32,109 nucleotides of DNA, from contig JAEENM010000078.1 in assembly GCA_016283745.1 (NCBI GenBank), forward strand, positions 1 to 32,109, read 5' to 3'. Source of the DNA: Bacteroidales bacterium. Its GTDB lineage: Bacteria; Bacteroidota; Bacteroidia; Bacteroidales; P3. How positions within the stretch are numbered: position 1 is the first letter of the stretch; each line of letters opens with the position of its first letter. Shown piece after piece: positions 8,425 to 16,339 of the stretch. The translations under genes and the position numbers were made by a program. The notes below the pieces were generated by a model, which was not told the DNA's origin, ran no database searches, and saw only the letters and a program-made list of their open reading frames with translations.

Positions 8425-10353
8425 ATGAAATCATTTGTTAAGCACGCTTTATCGGTAATTGCCTTAACCGTTTTCGTTTTTTCCGCGACCGCGGTATCGG
8501 CACAGGTAACTAAAAAGGCCGATGCTAAATTCAACAATGCCGAATACTCCGACGCCTTACGTATGTACAAGAAACTGCTTGCCGGTGAAAAGTTGCCTGT
8601 GGCTACCCAATCGGACATTTACACAAAAATGGCAAAGTGTTATAAGGAGTTGGGCTATTATAACCCTGCAAGACAGTGGTTGGAAAAGGCTATGAGGCTC
8701 AATCCGGGATATGTTGCCAATTATCCCATCTATTCCGAGGTGTTGCGTTGCAACGGGAAATATCTGGAGGCCCTTTCTTACTATTACAAATATAGGGCCG
8801 AATCTGACGATACAACAATTTTGAAAAAAATCAGTCCGTCATTGATGTATTCTGTGGGCAACAACTACCAAAATCCATTTGTGAATGTTGTGGGACAGTA
8901 CGCAATCAACACTTTTGGCAAAAAGCGCGGTCTTCAGTTCTTTGATGGGAAACTATATTATTCCACCACAGGTTATATGCTCGACCCGTCGGCCGCCGAT
9001 TACCAATCCCACATATATGATTACCATGTGTTCTGTTCTGATGTGTCGGAAAAAGTGCTCACTAATTCCTTGCCTGAGAGTAAGATGCCGATTTTTGTCC
9101 GTAATAGGGTGGTCTCTTTTGCTGTATATCCAGGGACGAATGAAATTTACTTTGTAGCATTGGACAAAAAAGGCACCCCGACACTTTATTGCTCCCAACT
9201 CACTGACAGTGTGTATTCAAAAAAGAAGGAGGTTAGAATAGGAGGGAAGAGTCTGCCTGTTGAATCGCTTGCTTTTACCGCCGACGGAAGAAAAATGATA
9301 TTTTCGGCATATCTTGAAGGAAAAGGTGGGTATGGCAACAATGATTTGTGGATGAGCAAATTGGAAGGTAAAGATTGGCAGGAACCCGTCAATATGGGTA
9401 AATCTATTAATACTCACGGTGACGAGATTACGCCATTCATCAGTGGCAACACATTGTTTTTCTCGTCGAACGGACAAGCCGAGAACTACGGAGGATACGA
9501 CATATACAGTGTTAGTTTCGATCTGCCAAAACAAGAAGTATGCAATCTGAAAATGCCCTACAATTCTTTTGCCGACGACTTTTCGTTGGTGATTTCGCCA
9601 AAAGGTGACGGTGGATTTTTCGTAAGCACACGCGATACATCTTTGCTTGACGACAAGATTTATTCTTTTTCGGATATACCAAATTACACATTCTGCACAG
9701 GTTTTGTGTGCGATGTTAACGGACGCCCTGTCGATGATGTAAGCATGACAATAGTTGATGCCCAGAACGACAAGGTGCTGTATATGACCAAAAGCGGAGA
9801 AAATGGCAAATACGGCGTGTTTTTGGACAATTCAAAGCAATGCAGACTCGAGTTGGACAAAGAAAACTTTTTCCCTATGAAAGTAGATGCAAGTTCCGAC
9901 AAACAAAAGAATGAATTTGTTGCTAACTCGACAAAGACAGAGAACATAATTCTTGACGGCTTTGAACTCAACAAACCGTACAAAATGGAGGGATTGTTCC
10001 ATCATACAGCCGATGTGGATGTGCAAAACACATCCCGTTTATTGTCAATCGCCAAATTTTTAAAGGACAACCCTAATTTGTTGCTGTATGTGCATCTGTT
10101 CGGTTATATCTCTTCGGAGGAGGAGTTCAATGAAATACTTAACAACAAACGTATAAGCAATCTAATAGTTTTTTTGCAGGAACACGGTGTGTCGTCGTCG
10201 CGAGTGAGGTACGAGACCTACGAGAACCTTTTGCCGACAGACTTCCCCAATGTGGATATAAAAAACGACAAGACATACCTACTGTACTTCGTAATTTGTC
10301 CTCAAAAAACGCGTCCAGTGCTGCCCAAAACCAAGGAATATCGCAGGCTTTAA
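8425..10353 (+). CDS. PorE-like envelope protein (TPR, beta-propeller, CRD, OmpA-like)
   Basis: The start is the ATG at 8425, just before a clear signal peptide (1-26, cut at VSA-QV), giving 642 residues; an open frame reaching back into lon is not coding there. The domain order is TPR-like helices (about 30-135), a PD40/WD40-like propeller (about 150-415, with LAFTADGRKMIFSA and ITPFISGNTLFFSS blades), a carboxypeptidase regulatory-like fold (about 422-490, GFVCDVNGRPVDDVSM) and an OmpA-like C terminus (about 535-640). That order is the one described for PorE of the Porphyromonas T9SS, a periplasmic part that binds peptidoglycan. Two differences stand out. There is no lipobox cysteine, and the OmpA-like motif reads LFGYISSEEEF where GHTD-like residues are usual, although NNKRISN keeps the arginine. 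The gene lies 26 bases after lon and is more A+T-rich. The nearest alternative is a generic OmpA-family protein. Confidence 0.75.
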   Translation: MKSFVKHALSVIALTVFVFSATAVSAQVTKKADAKFNNAEYSDALRMYKKLLAGEKLPVATQSDIYTKMAKCYKELGYYNPARQWLEKAMRLNPGYVANYPIYSEVLRCNGKYLEALSYYYKYRAESDDTTILKKISPSLMYSVGNNYQNPFVNVVGQYAINTFGKKRGLQFFDGKLYYSTTGYMLDPSAADYQSHIYDYHVFCSDVSEKVLTNSLPESKMPIFVRNRVVSFAVYPGTNEIYFVALDKKGTPTLYCSQLTDSVYSKKKEVRIGGKSLPVESLAFTADGRKMIFSAYLEGKGGYGNNDLWMSKLEGKDWQEPVNMGKSINTHGDEITPFISGNTLFFSSNGQAENYGGYDIYSVSFDLPKQEVCNLKMPYNSFADDFSLVISPKGDGGFFVSTRDTSLLDDKIYSFSDIPNYTFCTGFVCDVNGRPVDDVSMTIVDAQNDKVLYMTKSGENGKYGVFLDNSKQCRLELDKENFFPMKVDASSDKQKNEFVANSTKTENIILDGFELNKPYKMEGLFHHTADVDVQNTSRLLSIAKFLKDNPNLLLYVHLFGYISSEEEFNEILNNKRISNLIVFLQEHGVSSSRVRYETYENLLPTDFPNVDIKNDKTYLLYFVICPQKTRPVLPKTKEYRRL

Positions 10354-10459
10354 CGTCTAAAAATGGCGTTCGGTCGGTGTCGGCGTAGCTTTTTTTGAGT
10401 TAGTAATAGATTACAAATAAAACAATTAGGAAGAAATAAAGTCCAAAACGCAAAAAAAA

Positions 10460-10491
10460 TTTGTCCGTAACGAAAAAAAAGCGTACTTTTG
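10460..10491 (+). promoter_or_regulatory. Promoter of tRNA-Pro
   Basis: TTTG at 10460-10463 and TACTTTTG at 10484-10491 are 20 bases apart, a full Bacteroidota consensus match. The tRNA begins 26 bases after the -7 element. Confidence 0.85.
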
Positions 10492-10517
10492 CAAACGTTT
10501 TTGAAACACTAAAAGTT

Positions 10518-10591
10518 CGGGGTGTGGCGCAGTTGGCTAGCGCACTTGCATGGGGTGCAAGGGGTCGAAAGTTCGAGTCTTTTCACCCCGA
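10518..10591 (+). tRNA. tRNA-Pro (anticodon GGG)
   Basis: A complete cloverleaf can be drawn. The acceptor stem is CGGGGTG (10518-10524) with CACCCCG (10584-10590), and A10591 is the discriminator. The anticodon stem CTTGC/GCAAG encloses the 7-base loop ATGGGGT, in which T33 is followed by anticodon GGG and G37, typical of proline tRNAs. The T stem GAAAG/CTTTT (one G-T pair) encloses TTCGAGT. The core GGCGCAG and the GCGCACTTG segment resemble E. coli tRNA-Pro. CCA is not encoded. A run of seven T at 10593-10599 probably ends transcription. Confidence 0.95.
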
Positions 10592-10640
10592 CTTTTTTTA
10601 TATAGACCTCCCGTTTTTTCTTTGCTGAAAGGAATTGGCG

Positions 10641-12749
10641 CTACGATATGCGTCCCCAGTTTATTTTGCTTCGCTTTTTGTTGATATGCCTTTTGAGGCA
10701 GCTGTTCTGTTCGGCTGTAAGCTGCGGGTCGGCGGCGAGTATCTCGTTCACGGTGTCGCGCGCCACGCGTATCATATTCTCGTCCTGCACTATGTCGGCG
10801 AGTTTCAGGTCGATGACGCCACTTTGCTGTAGTCCCTGCAGGTCTCCGGGACCGCGCAGCTTGAGGTCGGCTTCGGCAATTTTGAAGCCGTCGGTGGTGT
10901 CCACCATCGTCTTGATGCGCGCCCTGCCTTCGGTGGTGAGCTTCTGCGATGTCATAAGTATGCAGTACGACTGTTCCGCGCCACGTCCCACACGTCCGCG
11001 AAGCTGGTGCAGCTGCGAAAGTCCGAACCGCTCGGCGTTCTCTATCACCATCACCGAGGCGTTGGGCACATCTACACCAACCTCTATCACCGTGGTGGAT
11101 ACCATGATATGTGTCTCGCCTTTCTTGAAACGCTCCATTTCGTAGTCTTTGACGTCGGATTTCAGCTGGCCGTGCACCATGCTGATCTGGTATTGCGGTT
11201 GCGGGAAGGCCCGCGATATGCTTTCGTAGCCGTCCATCAGGTCTTTCAGGTCCATTTTCTCCGACTCTTTGATAAGGGGGTACACCACATAAATCTGGTG
11301 TCCGGCCTCGATCTGCCGGCGCATGAATCCGAACACCTTAAGCCTGTCGTTGTCGTACTGGTGTATGGTTTTGATGGGTTTGCGTCCAGGCGGCAGTTCG
11401 TCGATAATGGAGCAGTCGAGGTCGCCGTACACCGTCATTGCGAGGGTGCGGGGGATAGGGGTGGCGGTCATTACAAGCACGTGGGGCGGGACGCTGTTTT
11501 TGGTCCACATCTTGGCACGCTGTTCCACGCCGAAACGGTGCTGCTCGTCGATGACCACAAGTCCGAGGTTGGCGAAAACCACGTCTTTCTCTATCAGGGC
11601 GTGGGTGCCTATCAGTATGTTTATCTCGCCCTTTTGCAGACGCTCTTTTATGTTCTTTTTCTGCGACGGTTTTGTGGAGCCGGTAAGTAGTTCCACGCTT
11701 ATGCCGGTGTTTTCCAGAAAACGGCTGATGTTGGCAAAATGCTGTGTGGCAAGTATTTCGGTGGGAGCCATAATGCAGGCCTGGCAGCCGTTGTCGCAGG
11801 CAATTAGCATGCAAAGCAGTGCCACGAGAGTTTTGCCGCTGCCCACGTCGCCTTGCAGCAGACGGTTCATCTGTTTGCCGGTACGCATGTCGCTGTAGAT
11901 TTCGCGCACCACGCGTTTCTGCGCACCAGTAAGCTCGAAAGGCAGGTTGTTGTTGTAGAAATTGTTGAAGTTGTCGCCTATATGGTTGAAAACTAGTCCG
12001 GTGCTTTTCTGCTGACGTTCTGTCTTGGCGTAGAGGTACTCCAGCTGCATAAGGAATATCTCCTCGAATTTCAGTCGCCGCACCGCTTTCTCGTTTGCCG
12101 CCCTGTCCTTGGGGAAATGTATGTTGAACATCGCCTGTTCACGTCCCATTAGTCCGAAACGGTCGAGGAGGTACTGCGGCAGGGTTTCAGGGATTTTGCC
12201 GCGTGCGTCGCCCAGAAGCACCGCCATCATCTTGGAGATGCCTTTGGTGGAGAGTCCGCGCGATTTAAGTTTCTCGCTCGACGAATATATGGGTATGAAC
12301 GACTGCGCCACGGCGTCGCCTTCGGGTTTCACCAGCTCAAGGTCGGGGTGGGCTATGTTGTAGGTGCCGTTGAAGAGGGTAGGACGGCCAAGCACGAGGT
12401 ATTCGGTGTTGGCCTTGATGGAGTCCTTCACCCATTTTATTCCCTGAAACCACACCAGCTCCACACATCCCGTGTTGTCGCGCAGATAGGCAGTGAGACG
12501 CATCTTGCGGCCTTCGCCGACAGTTTTGATGTCGGTGATGACACCTTTGGTGACTATATAATTATTTGTTTCGGTAATCTGGTTGATAGTCAGGAACCGT
12601 GTGCGGTCGAGGTAGCGGAAAGGGTAGTACTCGAGCAGGTCGCCGAAGGTGAATATTCCCAGCTCGCGCTGCAAAAGGGTGGCGCGTGCAGGACCTACGG
12701 TGCGCAGGTACTCTATAGGGGTGTTCAGATATGTGTAGTCTGTCGGCAT
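10641..12749 (-). CDS. recG: ATP-dependent DNA helicase RecG
   Basis: The 702-residue product is full-length RecG, which reverses stalled replication forks and branch-migrates Holliday junctions. An N-terminal wedge/OB domain spans about 55-145 and the superfamily 2 helicase core begins near 270. Walker A is GDVGSGKT (300-307) and motif II is DEQH (401-404), the form typical of RecG. The later motifs MTATPIPRT, TTVIEVGVDVPNA and QLRGRVGRG are present. The C-terminal TRG-type region ends near IVQDENMIRVAR. The ATG at 12749 is preceded by a good -7 element. The gene stands alone and converges on the tRNA. Confidence 0.97.
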   Translation of the reverse strand: MPTDYTYLNTPIEYLRTVGPARATLLQRELGIFTFGDLLEYYPFRYLDRTRFLTINQITETNNYIVTKGVITDIKTVGEGRKMRLTAYLRDNTGCVELVWFQGIKWVKDSIKANTEYLVLGRPTLFNGTYNIAHPDLELVKPEGDAVAQSFIPIYSSSEKLKSRGLSTKGISKMMAVLLGDARGKIPETLPQYLLDRFGLMGREQAMFNIHFPKDRAANEKAVRRLKFEEIFLMQLEYLYAKTERQQKSTGLVFNHIGDNFNNFYNNNLPFELTGAQKRVVREIYSDMRTGKQMNRLLQGDVGSGKTLVALLCMLIACDNGCQACIMAPTEILATQHFANISRFLENTGISVELLTGSTKPSQKKNIKERLQKGEINILIGTHALIEKDVVFANLGLVVIDEQHRFGVEQRAKMWTKNSVPPHVLVMTATPIPRTLAMTVYGDLDCSIIDELPPGRKPIKTIHQYDNDRLKVFGFMRRQIEAGHQIYVVYPLIKESEKMDLKDLMDGYESISRAFPQPQYQISMVHGQLKSDVKDYEMERFKKGETHIMVSTTVIEVGVDVPNASVMVIENAERFGLSQLHQLRGRVGRGAEQSYCILMTSQKLTTEGRARIKTMVDTTDGFKIAEADLKLRGPGDLQGLQQSGVIDLKLADIVQDENMIRVARDTVNEILAADPQLTAEQNSCLKRHINKKRSKINWGRIS

Positions 12750-12769
12750 TATGATGCGTTTTGATTTTG

Positions 12770-12777
12770 CAAAGATA
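12770..12777 (-). promoter_or_regulatory. -7 element of the recG promoter
   Basis: Read on the minus strand, 12777 to 12770 is TATCTTTG followed by C, a match to TAnnTTTG. It lies 20 bases before the start codon. No TTTG is seen 19-21 bases upstream, where a heptamer repeat array begins. Confidence 0.65.
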
Positions 12778-12787
12778 CGATTTTTTG

Positions 12788-12875
12788 GTGATTTGTGATT
12801 AGTGATTGGTGATTAGATTGTGAACAGTGAGCTGTGAACTGTGATGAGTGATGAGTGATTGGTGATTAGTGGTTT
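12788..12875 (+). repeat. Heptamer array, 12 units of GTGAnnn with one 4-base break
   Basis: Units of seven bases run from 12788 to 12815 (GTGATTT, GTGATTA, GTGATTG, GTGATTA). After a 4-base break (GATT) they continue from 12820 to 12875 (GTGAACA, GTGAGCT, GTGAACT, two GTGATGA, GTGATTG, GTGATTA, GTGGTTT). Each unit starts with GTGA except the last, which starts with GTGG. The array fills the space just upstream of the recG -7 element. Confidence 0.9.
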
Positions 12876-12910
12876 GAAGGTGTCCATAAATCATATCAAC
12901 TTTTTTCTCC

Positions 12911-13026
12911 TGTTCGCCTTCGGCTCACGAATTGCGAAGCAATCGCGAACACATTTTAATTAAATTCAGTCTGTGAGCATATCTTGTAAATCTTGTAAAT
13001 TATTTTGCCTTCGGCAAAAGCTTCGC
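12911..13026. repeat. Cluster of GAA/TTC triloop hairpins
   Basis: TGTTCGC (12911-12917) pairs with GCGAACA (12945-12951), and the inner CTTCG (12918-12922) pairs with CGAAG (12935-12939). Nested or adjacent perfect mini-hairpins are GCC-TTC-GGC (12916-12924), ATTGC-GAA-GCAAT (12931-12943) and TTTTGCC-TTC-GGCAAAA (13003-13019). GCTTCGC at 13020-13026 is the complement of GCGAAGC. No gene is visible in 12876-13030. Confidence 0.7.
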
Positions 13027-13030
13027 AATA

Positions 13031-13100
13031 ACTATTAATTGTAAATTATAAATTATTAACTAAATCACATTGTCCATTGTTCATTGTTAATTATTAATTG
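13031..13100 (+). repeat. Heptamer array, 10 units in perfect register
   Basis: The 70 bases divide exactly into ten 7-base units. The first five resemble ACTATTA or ATTATAA. Units six to eight end in CATTG (CACATTG, TCCATTG, TTCATTG), and the last two are TTAATTA and TTAATTG. The array stops 7 bases before the -33 element of the next promoter. It resembles the array at 5370-5425 in unit type and position. Confidence 0.85.
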
Positions 13101-13107
13101 AAATTTA

Positions 13108-13139
13108 TTTGCGTAGTTCGAAATAAAAGTGTATTTTTG
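13108..13139 (+). promoter_or_regulatory. Promoter of the MmeI-like restriction-modification gene
   Basis: TTTG at 13108-13111 and TATTTTTG at 13132-13139 are 20 bases apart, a full consensus match. The start codon follows 23 bases later. Confidence 0.8.
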
Positions 13140-13162
13140 CATTTCTAATTTCACGAAATCAG

Positions 13163-16138
13163 ATGAAGACAGAGAAACAGATTGCCGCATCGGCTGCCGA
13201 ATTTGCACAACGCTGGAAGGGCAGGGGTTATGAACGGGGCGAGTCGCAACCTTTTTGGATAGACTTGCTGTCGAATGTGTTCGGTATCGAAACTCCATCC
13301 GACGGTTTCATCACTTTCGAGGACCATCGCATGGTGGACTCCTCCAACTTTATCGACGCACGTATTCCCTCCACACGTGTGCTTATCGAGCAGAAATCGT
13401 TCGGCAAGGACTTGCGCAAGGGCATACTGCAGAGCGACGGCTCGTTGCTCAACCCGTTCCAGCAAGCACGACGCTATGTGGTAAGTCTGCCGGTGTCGGA
13501 ACATCCGCGCTGGATTGTTACCTGCAATTTCTCCGAATTTCTGATTTACGACATGGAGCAGCCCAACGGAGAGCCCGAACAGGTGCTTCTGGAAAATCTC
13601 GGCAAGGAGTACTACCGTCTGCTTTTCCTTGTCGATACCAAAAACGAACATCTGAGCAAGGAAATGCAGGTGTCGATGCAAGCCGGCGCCATTGTGGGCA
13701 AAATCTACGACGCGTTGCTCAAGCAGTACGGCGATGGCTCGCCCGAGGCTCTGCGATGGCTCAATATCTTGTGTGTGCGTATCGTTTTCTGTCTTTATGC
13801 CGAGGATGCCGGGGTGTTCACTCACGACCAGTTCCACGACTACCTTGCACGCTACGACGCCACCGACCTGCGCCGCGCCATGAAAGAACTTTTCGAGGTG
13901 CTAAACACCCCGATAGACCGCCGGAGCAAATACCTGCAGCCCGACCTCGCCGCCTTCCCTTACACCAACGGCGGACTCTTCGAAGAAGAGATTGAAATAC
14001 CGCAGTTTACCGAAGAGCTGAAGAAAACCCTGCTCGACAACGCCAGCCTCGACTTCGACTGGAGCGAGATAAGCCCCACCATTTTCGGAGCTGTGTTCGA
14101 AAGTACCCTCAACCCCGAAACACGACGCAGCGGAGGTATGCACTACACCTCCATCGAAAACATACACAAGGTTATCGACCCGCTCTTTTTGAACGACCTG
14201 CGCCGCGAACTCGACACCATTTTGGAAGAAAAGGTGGAACGCCAGCGTGTGCGTCTGCTCGACGAATACCAGAACAAACTCGCTTCGCTCACTTTCCTCG
14301 ACCCCGCCTGCGGTAGCGGCAATTTTCTTACCGAGACCTACCTCTCGCTGCGACGGCTGGAAAACGAGGCCATACGCGAACGCTTCCACGGACAGTCGTT
14401 CCTCGGGTTCGACGAGGCCAACCCCATAAAGGTGAGCATACACCAGTTCTACGGCATTGAGATTAACGACTTTGCCGTTACCGTGGCCACCACCGCTCTG
14501 TGGATTTCGGAGGCGCAGATGCTGGCCGAAACGGAGAAACTTATGCACCGCGACATCGATTTCCTGCCGCTGAAAAGCTACCACAATATAAAAGAGGGCA
14601 ACGCTCTTTCCGAAAATTGGAATCTTTTCGAGTGTTCCAACGAATTTCTTTCAGCTACACAACGCAGAGTGTTTCAGGCTTTTTTTCCAAATACCACATC
14701 GGATGAATTTGTGTTGAATGTAAATGGAAACGCTGAAATTGAAGACGGTTGGAAAAAAGGTCTTTTTGTGCAGTTTAATTATATTATGGGCAATCCACCT
14801 TTCGTTGGTGCCCGACAAATGAGCAAGGAACAGAAAGAAGACGTTCTTAATATTTTTGGCTCGAATTGGAAAAACGTCGGTAATCTTGACTATGTGTGTT
14901 GCTGGTTTATGAAAGCTTTCAATGCGTTGCGTTTTGGAAATCCTAAAGTGGCGTTTGTTTCCACCAACAGCATTTGTCAAGGTGAACAAGTGGCCGACTT
15001 GTGGAAACCACTGATGGAAAAAGGCCTTTGTATAGATTTTGCCCACCGCACATTCCGTTGGGATAGCGAATCACAATTAAAAGCACATGTGCATTGCGTT
15101 ATTGTGGGGTTCAGCAAAAAAGATGCTCCCCTTACTGATAATAGAAAAAAAAATTCCACCGTCGTGTCACCGAGTAAACCTAAATACGAACCTCTTTCGA
15201 TGCTACACGAAGGTGTGATTTATGACAATGACAAGATTGTAAATGCCAAGAATATAAACGCATATTTGATTGACGCATCCAATGTTTTTATTGAGAGTAG
15301 AGTAGCCCCAATTTGCAAAGTGCCATGGATAGGCATTGGCAATAAACCAATAGACGGTGGTAATTACCTGTTTACCAAGGAAGAAATGGATGAGTTTATA
15401 AAGCAGGAGCCAAAATCAGCACAATATTTCCATCCGTGGTATGGTGCAGAGGAGTTTATTCATCAGAAACCGCGTTACTGTCTTTGGCTCGGCAACTGCT
15501 CGCCAGCCGAATTGCGCAGCATGCCGCACTGTTTGAAACGGATAGAGAATGTAAGAAACCTTCGTCTTGAAAGCAAAAGTGCCGGAACCCGCAAACTTGC
15601 CGACCGCCCAACACGTTTCCATGTGGAAAACATACCTTTTTCAAACTATATAATTATTCCAAGAGTATCATCTGAAAAGCGCCGTTATGTGCCTATGGGT
15701 TTTATGTCGCCGGAAATGATGGTAAGCGATTCTGCTCACATTATTCCCGATGCCACTCTCTACCATTTTGGAGTTCTTACTTCCAATGTCCACATGGCGT
15801 GGATGCGGGCGGTGTGCGGAAGGCTGAAATCGGACTATCGCTACAGCAAGGACATTGTTTACAACAACTTCCCGTGGCCCGATGCCACCGAGGAGCAGAA
15901 AGCGAAAATCGAGGCCACGGCGCAGGCCATTCTCGACGCCCGTGCGTTGTATCCCGAAAGCTCTTTGGCCGACCTCTACGACGAACTTACCATGCCAGCC
16001 GAGCTTCGCAAGGCGCATCAGGAAAACGACCGTGCCGTGATGCAGGCCTACGGCTTCCCCGTCAAGTCCTCTTTCACCGAAAGTCAGTGCGTCGCTGAGC
16101 TGTTTAAAAGGTATCAGGAATTGGTGATTGGTGATTAG
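13163..16138 (+). CDS. MmeI-like single-chain restriction endonuclease / DNA methyltransferase (type IIG/IIL)
   Basis: The 991-residue product combines cleavage and modification in one chain. An N-terminal PD-(D/E)xK nuclease has D65-x10-E76-x-K78 (FIDAR to LIEQKSFG), close to the D-E-K positions of MmeI. A helical spacer spans about 110-330. The adenine-methyltransferase core has SAM motif I FLDPACGSGNF at 378-388 and catalytic motif IV NPPF at 544-547. A target recognition region (about 600-870) and a conserved C-terminal helical domain (NNFPWPDATEEQKAKIEA) follow. In known members the same recognition domain directs methylation and a cut about 20 bases away, so no separate specificity gene is needed. 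About 14600-15780 is clearly A+T-richer than both ends, suggesting exchange of the recognition part. The TAG stop falls within a GTGATTA repeat array, so the last residues come from repeat DNA. The recognition sequence cannot be predicted here. Confidence 0.9.
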   Translation: MKTEKQIAASAAEFAQRWKGRGYERGESQPFWIDLLSNVFGIETPSDGFITFEDHRMVDSSNFIDARIPSTRVLIEQKSFGKDLRKGILQSDGSLLNPFQQARRYVVSLPVSEHPRWIVTCNFSEFLIYDMEQPNGEPEQVLLENLGKEYYRLLFLVDTKNEHLSKEMQVSMQAGAIVGKIYDALLKQYGDGSPEALRWLNILCVRIVFCLYAEDAGVFTHDQFHDYLARYDATDLRRAMKELFEVLNTPIDRRSKYLQPDLAAFPYTNGGLFEEEIEIPQFTEELKKTLLDNASLDFDWSEISPTIFGAVFESTLNPETRRSGGMHYTSIENIHKVIDPLFLNDLRRELDTILEEKVERQRVRLLDEYQNKLASLTFLDPACGSGNFLTETYLSLRRLENEAIRERFHGQSFLGFDEANPIKVSIHQFYGIEINDFAVTVATTALWISEAQMLAETEKLMHRDIDFLPLKSYHNIKEGNALSENWNLFECSNEFLSATQRRVFQAFFPNTTSDEFVLNVNGNAEIEDGWKKGLFVQFNYIMGNPPFVGARQMSKEQKEDVLNIFGSNWKNVGNLDYVCCWFMKAFNALRFGNPKVAFVSTNSICQGEQVADLWKPLMEKGLCIDFAHRTFRWDSESQLKAHVHCVIVGFSKKDAPLTDNRKKNSTVVSPSKPKYEPLSMLHEGVIYDNDKIVNAKNINAYLIDASNVFIESRVAPICKVPWIGIGNKPIDGGNYLFTKEEMDEFIKQEPKSAQYFHPWYGAEEFIHQKPRYCLWLGNCSPAELRSMPHCLKRIENVRNLRLESKSAGTRKLADRPTRFHVENIPFSNYIIIPRVSSEKRRYVPMGFMSPEMMVSDSAHIIPDATLYHFGVLTSNVHMAWMRAVCGRLKSDYRYSKDIVYNNFPWPDATEEQKAKIEATAQAILDARALYPESSLADLYDELTMPAELRKAHQENDRAVMQAYGFPVKSSFTESQCVAELFKRYQELVIGD

Positions 16139-16222
16139 TGATTAGTATGTTTAACTGTTTAATTGTTTATTTGTTTAACTGCAAACTCAAAACTGCAAAC
16201 TGAATACTGACAACTGAATACT
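16124..16222 (+). repeat. Compound heptamer/octamer array after the MmeI-like gene
   Basis: Three GTGATTR heptamers (16124-16144) overlap the end of the coding region. After GTAT, four octamers follow (16149-16180: GTTTAACT, GTTTAATT, GTTTATTT, GTTTAACT). Then six heptamers all end in ACT (16181-16222: GCAAACT, CAAAACT, GCAAACT, GAATACT, GACAACT, GAATACT). Period and unit change, but the units abut without gaps. Confidence 0.85.
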
Positions 16223-16264
16223 AAAAAAAATTGCCAAAAAGCCGATAATTACATTTTTTTTGAT

Positions 16265-16272
16265 TATCTTTG
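16265..16272 (+). promoter_or_regulatory. -7 element for the exported-protein/transporter pair
   Basis: TATCTTTG at 16265-16272 matches TAnnTTTG. No TTTG is found 19-21 bases upstream. The start codon is 67 bases downstream, leaving an A+T-rich leader. Confidence 0.55.
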
Positions 16273-16339
16273 TACCAAATTGTTTTTTGCTATGATTGGT
16301 AATAAATGATTGATATACTGATAATTAGATAATAAAAAG

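Noticed and set aside
12788..13100. Period-7 arrays considered as a CRISPR array
   Set aside because: Units are 7 bases with no separate repeats and spacers, and no cas gene is present.
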